A DNA stretch of 64,000 nt from Anoplopoma fimbria (Eukaryota; Chordata; Actinopteri; Perciformes; Anoplopomatidae), in assembly GCF_027596085.1 (NCBI RefSeq), contig NC_072451.1, positions 1,360,877 to 1,424,876 on the forward strand. The letters run 5' to 3'. Positions 60,011-64,000 of this stretch are shown one piece after another. The number at the start of each line of letters is the position of its first letter. The stretch's first letter is position 1. Position numbers and translations under genes: made by a program. The notes beneath the pieces are model-generated. The model was not told the DNA's origin. It did not search any database and saw only the letters and a program-made list of their open reading frames with translations.

Positions 60011-61522
60011 CGGGTTCTGAACTAGTGAACGCCGTATCTGGCTGTGTCGGCAGCCATCTGTACGCCGGGCCCTGAACCCATTTAAATTCAGGACGATTGC
60101 ACTGTTTCTCAAATCCTTCAGAGCTGAATGCTTTTCGCACCCCGCCGACAGGCTCGGAAGAGTAACACTGCGGCTGAAAATACGAACAGCGGCAGCACAA
60201 CCAAGGGCAGATCTCTTTGTCTGCTTAGAAAAAGGCAACAGTATCTACCTGGCAAGAGTCTTTTACGCCTCCAGTTTCTCCGTTCGAGTTTCCTTATTTT
60301 CATGACATTTTCGGTGATAAGCACTTCAGAGCGTGGCGTTTTTTTGTACACAATGACGAAAAAAGGTCACATTTCAGTCCAACAGAGTGGCCAGTGCTGT
60401 AAAAGCAGCCAATTCATAGAAATGGATGTGGACAATGCACCACCACCACCACCTCCACCACCTCGGGCTTCAAAAATGTCATCATAGGAGAATCAGCACC
60501 TCTGACAAAAAACTGAACATTATAGCTTTTAGAAAGGATTTTTTGGCATGACTATCAGAGGTTTGTCAGAACCTCTGAGGGGGTCATAAGACATAAATCT
60601 GAGTTGTTGACTCTATAAACGATTGGGTAATATCACTCTTTTGTTAGACTTGTCACAGCTCATAGACGTGCAATCGGTAGAGAGTGGGAGGCATTGCGTT
60701 GCTAAAAGGGTCACAAGCCAAAAAGTTGGTGATTCAGTGCAGTGGTGTGGTAATACTCTCTTAAGGGGCAGGAGCAAAAATAAGAATTGGCCAAAAAAAG
60801 AATTAAAAGCTGAAATGGAGTGCTGCATCTCATCCCCCTAAGTAGGCACACTTTACACAGCTTTACTGTTCAGTTCAGATGAAATCCTGATGTTGAAAAT
60901 TGGTATTTATTGTGAACACAATGGGTCAAGACAAACGTTTTGAACATTGAAGGAACCAGGAAAGCTTCCAAAGTGAGGCGTCTAGAAGGCAAAACACCTC
61001 TACTGACTCCTTACAGTGTGTAGGAACAATGATTTCACTCTAAGCCCTTCTGACTGAGCCCAGTTATCCATTAAATTAACATCAGTTTGGCCACTTGTAT
61101 CTGTGATCTTATTTCTTTGTCATTATTCAAAAATCTTGACTGTACCACGGGTGAGGGATAGACCCGAGACTGATTGGTAAATAAAGAGCTTTAACTCCCA
61201 CAAGGGCCAGAAACGACATCTGCATTACTGCTGGCGCTGAACCAATCTAATCAAACACCAACCCTGATTGTTTTCTACGAAGCGCCACACATTGGTGGTG
61301 GTGGAAAACTCTGCACCGCTTTAAAGATACTCCACTGTCTCCATCTTACTAATGTCTGCACCATTTGAGTGCAAACAGGCCAATCATAGCGTAGCATTGG
61401 CCAGCACCAACCAGGGTTCAACAACAAACCAGCTGTGCACCATGGGCTCTCATGGAATGTTTCAGATTTGTGTGAACAGTGTTGTTCCTTGATTTCATTG
61501 TTCATCGTCTTCTGTCTGGATC
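60011..61522. other. Non-coding stretch, no gene seen
   Basis: Includes a CCA trinucleotide run at 60438-60462 and a 9-bp-arm hairpin, TCAGAGGTT / AACCTCTGA, at 60555-60578. The segment 60010-60160 is unique-looking and GC-richer. No gene recognised. Confidence 0.45.
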
Positions 61523-61894
61523 TCAAGGTTCACTTTTACGCTGTGATCTGTAGCTTTGGCTTCTTTTTTTAAATCTTTTTAACCCGTTTTCTCTGCTGAA
61601 TCGGTTTGACGTCCTGGATATATCCTTCAAATGCATATTGTAGACCCCTTTGTGTCTGCTTATCTCTGGAATTGCTCTTTGTTTCCCCAAAGACAAAATG
61701 TATTGAGGGGGTGCAGTTAGTGACAGCGTGGGCTCCATGGTAGCTCTGACAGCTTGACGGAGGAGCTGCTGGGTGGAGGTGCTTAGCGAAGGGTCAACTG
61801 AAGCACCAGAAAAGCAGCTTGACTTGCCTTTTTTTTCCGGAGCATTTGAGGAAAACACCACATGATGTATCCGGTTTGTTTCATCCTTTTTCAA
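61523..61894 (-). other. Unassigned 123-codon reverse frame
   Basis: Starts MKKDETNRIHHVVFSSN and ends RSQRKSEP. It is polar and basic, rich in Ser, Arg and Lys, and looks more protein-like than most frames in this window. No domain recognised. A second frame of 83 codons begins beside its end (61526) in another phase, so a frameshifted old coding relic is conceivable. No expression or splice evidence. Confidence 0.12.
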
Positions 61895-63540
61895 TGTTGG
61901 TACATTGTGTCAGTAGTATCTGAGGGACTGCTGTGACTCAGCATCAGCTAAACACCCCAAAACTGTGTGCATCTATGTACCTTCTTAGGATATCATGCAG
62001 CACTCAAATCAGTGCATCTCATCGGCACCTATTTAATCAAACACTTGGTCACTGACAGTCAAAGGCAGCCTCCAGTTTCAGCCAGTGATGGATGGGCTGG
62101 TGGGACGGTGGGGAGGGAGGGTGAACCCCAATCAGGGGGGACTGTTATCAATGAGCTACTTCCTGAAACATCTGCCACCCGGTAATCCATCATCGGACAA
62201 CCGCAGAAGCCGGCGGATAGAAGGATGGTCTCAGCCATCAGATGGTCTCTGGCAGAACGCGGAGAGAAGACAACACCTTTTGAGGTTTTTTTCATCATTG
62301 TATTGTGTCATTACACGATCAAAGTGATAGCAGCAGGGGATACTGCGCTTTGACAAGGACAGTATACTCCGCCTGTAATAAATCAATGATTTCCTCTGAA
62401 GATAAAAGAAAGCGTTGATGGATTTCTTTGCAAGGGCCTCGGGTTTACTGTACAACCCGGTTTATCTGATCTATGTGGCGTACTGAGGTAGCTCCCAGGA
62501 AGCAAACATAAAAAAAAAATGATATAGCTGAAACGTATCGTATCAATATGGAGAAAAAATGTTATTTATAATATGAAAAATGAATTTGGAGAAATGCTGC
62601 GTTGTCATCTTGCAGGAGAAGTGATTTTAGTTGCATGTTTCAGCAAGGAAAGTCCCTGTAACCTCGTTCACCGGATTCTAGCAAAGACATGAGTGAGTTT
62701 GTGGTGTATTTTGTTGCACCCTTTGATTCTCACTCCTTATAACTGTGATTCAAAGATGGTTCAAACATAAGAACAGTTGTTGAATTTTTCAGATTCCTTT
62801 TCCCCCTTGAAGTGCCTCTCATCTTAAATACATAGATGTGTTTTTTTAGAGGCGTTTGCTATTCACCTTCAAAGCATGTTTTCCCAAAACGTTACGCCCC
62901 GTTAGCACGTCGCTTTCGTGTCTGGAGTTCAGAGTGATACAGTCCACGGTGTTTGGTGTGATTGCTCCAGATGCTGCGTAGCGTGGAACTAATGAGTCGT
63001 GCTTCACCCCGGGTCAAGTCTGAGGCTTCTGCTGGGGCTTTGAAGCTTGTTTACCCTCCTGCCTGATACCCATGAGGCCTCACTTCTCCCCCCTCCTGCT
63101 CTGTTACTCTCCCTGCATACCTGCCAGACAAATTAAAAACCTGCTGTGGTAAAAAAAAACAAAAACAACAGCATCAAGTTGAACGAGTCGGCTGGTGGAG
63201 GCTGAAATGTCACGGCCTTGTTCCCCATCAACAGCAACGCATCTTTTGGGTTTTTCATTGAACTACCTATCTGCTCTCTTGCAGCAACTTACTCTGGATG
63301 AATAAATAGGGGAATAGAAATGGTTGGAGTTTATTTTGCATATAATAAAAGGACAAGCTGCTCCAATGCCAACACTACGAGGTCACACCTATATGGAATG
63401 GATTTTACTTGCATTTCTCTGGATCACTTTCAGGTGTGACGATTGATGTTTTTTTGAACTGGCCTACCCTGGCCTTCACCTACAAAATGTCACTCAAAGA
63501 GACAAGAATCAACTATGAAGGGAATAAAATGAAAGGATAA
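61895..63540. other. Non-coding stretch, no gene seen
   Basis: Holds a MAF/NRF2-type word, TGTGACTCAGCA, at 61932-61943. A somewhat GC-richer patch lies at 62890-63120. Frames are 80 codons or fewer and unrecognised. Confidence 0.45.
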
Positions 63541-63727
63541 AACAACCACAAAGACACTGAACAACTACAAAGAGACACAATACAACTACAAAGACACACA
63601 AAATGACCAAAAAGAGACACCAAACAACTACAAAAACAGTCTGTGTGTCTTAATCCTGTAGGAAAGGCAGCGGGGCCCTTTGCATGTCTGTGCCCATGGG
63701 CCCGTTGTCTTGTGATCCACCCATGGG
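63541..63727 (+). repeat. ACAAAGAGACAC-type minisatellite and its 3' flank
   Basis: About four to five degenerate copies of a 20-22 bp unit (ACAACTACAAAGAGACACAA) run to about 63638. They are followed by CTTAATCCTGTAGGAAAGGC and CGGGGCCCTTTGCATGTCTG, which I recall as the usual flank of this array type in percomorph genomes. The pairing suggests a dispersed element carrying its own minisatellite. Confidence 0.65.
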
Positions 63728-64000
63728 TGTGACTTCAAAAAATAACAAGTGATGTTTTGCAGCAACATCAAAGTCACAAACCACAACATTTCAATTCAAG
63801 ATTATTGAATGTTGCAATGTCTCACAACGACATACCTATACTGTACGTTTCGAATGTACAGTCCGGTCTGGTCTGTTCGGCTGCTACTTGGGTTGTCAAG
63901 GAGCATGTTGTATAAAAGTAAGATATTCTCAATATCTTAACGACATCTTCTATACAATATCTAGCTGGACTGGAAACGATCACTGGCTGAATTTTCAACT

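Noticed and set aside
59658..60238. Reverse frames of 180 and 132 codons
   Set aside because: They are Ser/Leu-rich readings of a purine-rich simple tract.

Overview
The window looks like intergenic or intronic DNA from a ray-finned fish, most likely a percomorph teleost. The evidence is two tRNA-headed SINEs with the teleost-type central core, several short interspersed families flanked by TTAA, other dispersed families that I know as common in percomorph genomes, and very long CA/GT microsatellites. I found no protein-coding gene, rRNA, tRNA gene, CRISPR array or bacterial element. Open frames are short. The longest, 204 codons at 25580-26194, matches no family I recognise, and many others are only dinucleotide repeats read as Cys-Val or Thr-His runs.

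Layout. 1-9 kb is repeat-rich: an old dispersed element split by a second repeat (2.6-3.4 kb), two SINEs (5.3 and 8.7 kb) and five dinucleotide arrays packed into 5.86-6.77 kb. 9-17 kb holds a segment with two RFX X-box motifs, a TTAA element and a possible exon with a splice-donor-like end at 15.5 kb. 17-30 kb holds two copies of one TTAA-flanked MITE, a long hairpin at 18.1 kb, a LINE 3' end at 19.3 kb, and several segments dense in homeodomain, octamer and TALE-type motifs (20.3, 21.7, 23.6 and 26.5 kb). 30-47 kb is mostly sparse DNA with a full-length-looking dispersed repeat at 36.7-37.25 kb and more motif-dense segments. 47-64 kb continues that mixture: tandem GGATTAGTCA sites, a perfect 30-bp palindrome at 51.3 kb, long CA arrays and a terminal minisatellite.

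Reading as a whole. The pattern resembles a gene-poor regulatory landscape of the kind found beside developmental genes: motif-dense, unique-looking islands between relics of mobile DNA. That is inference. Conservation cannot be tested from one sequence, and the neighbouring genes are outside the window. The best leads are an excess of perfect RFX X-box palindromes, a mirrored octamer/homeodomain pair, tandem TTAATTGACAGGT sites, the long hairpin and the 30-bp palindrome. I see no evidence of a novel protein-based system.
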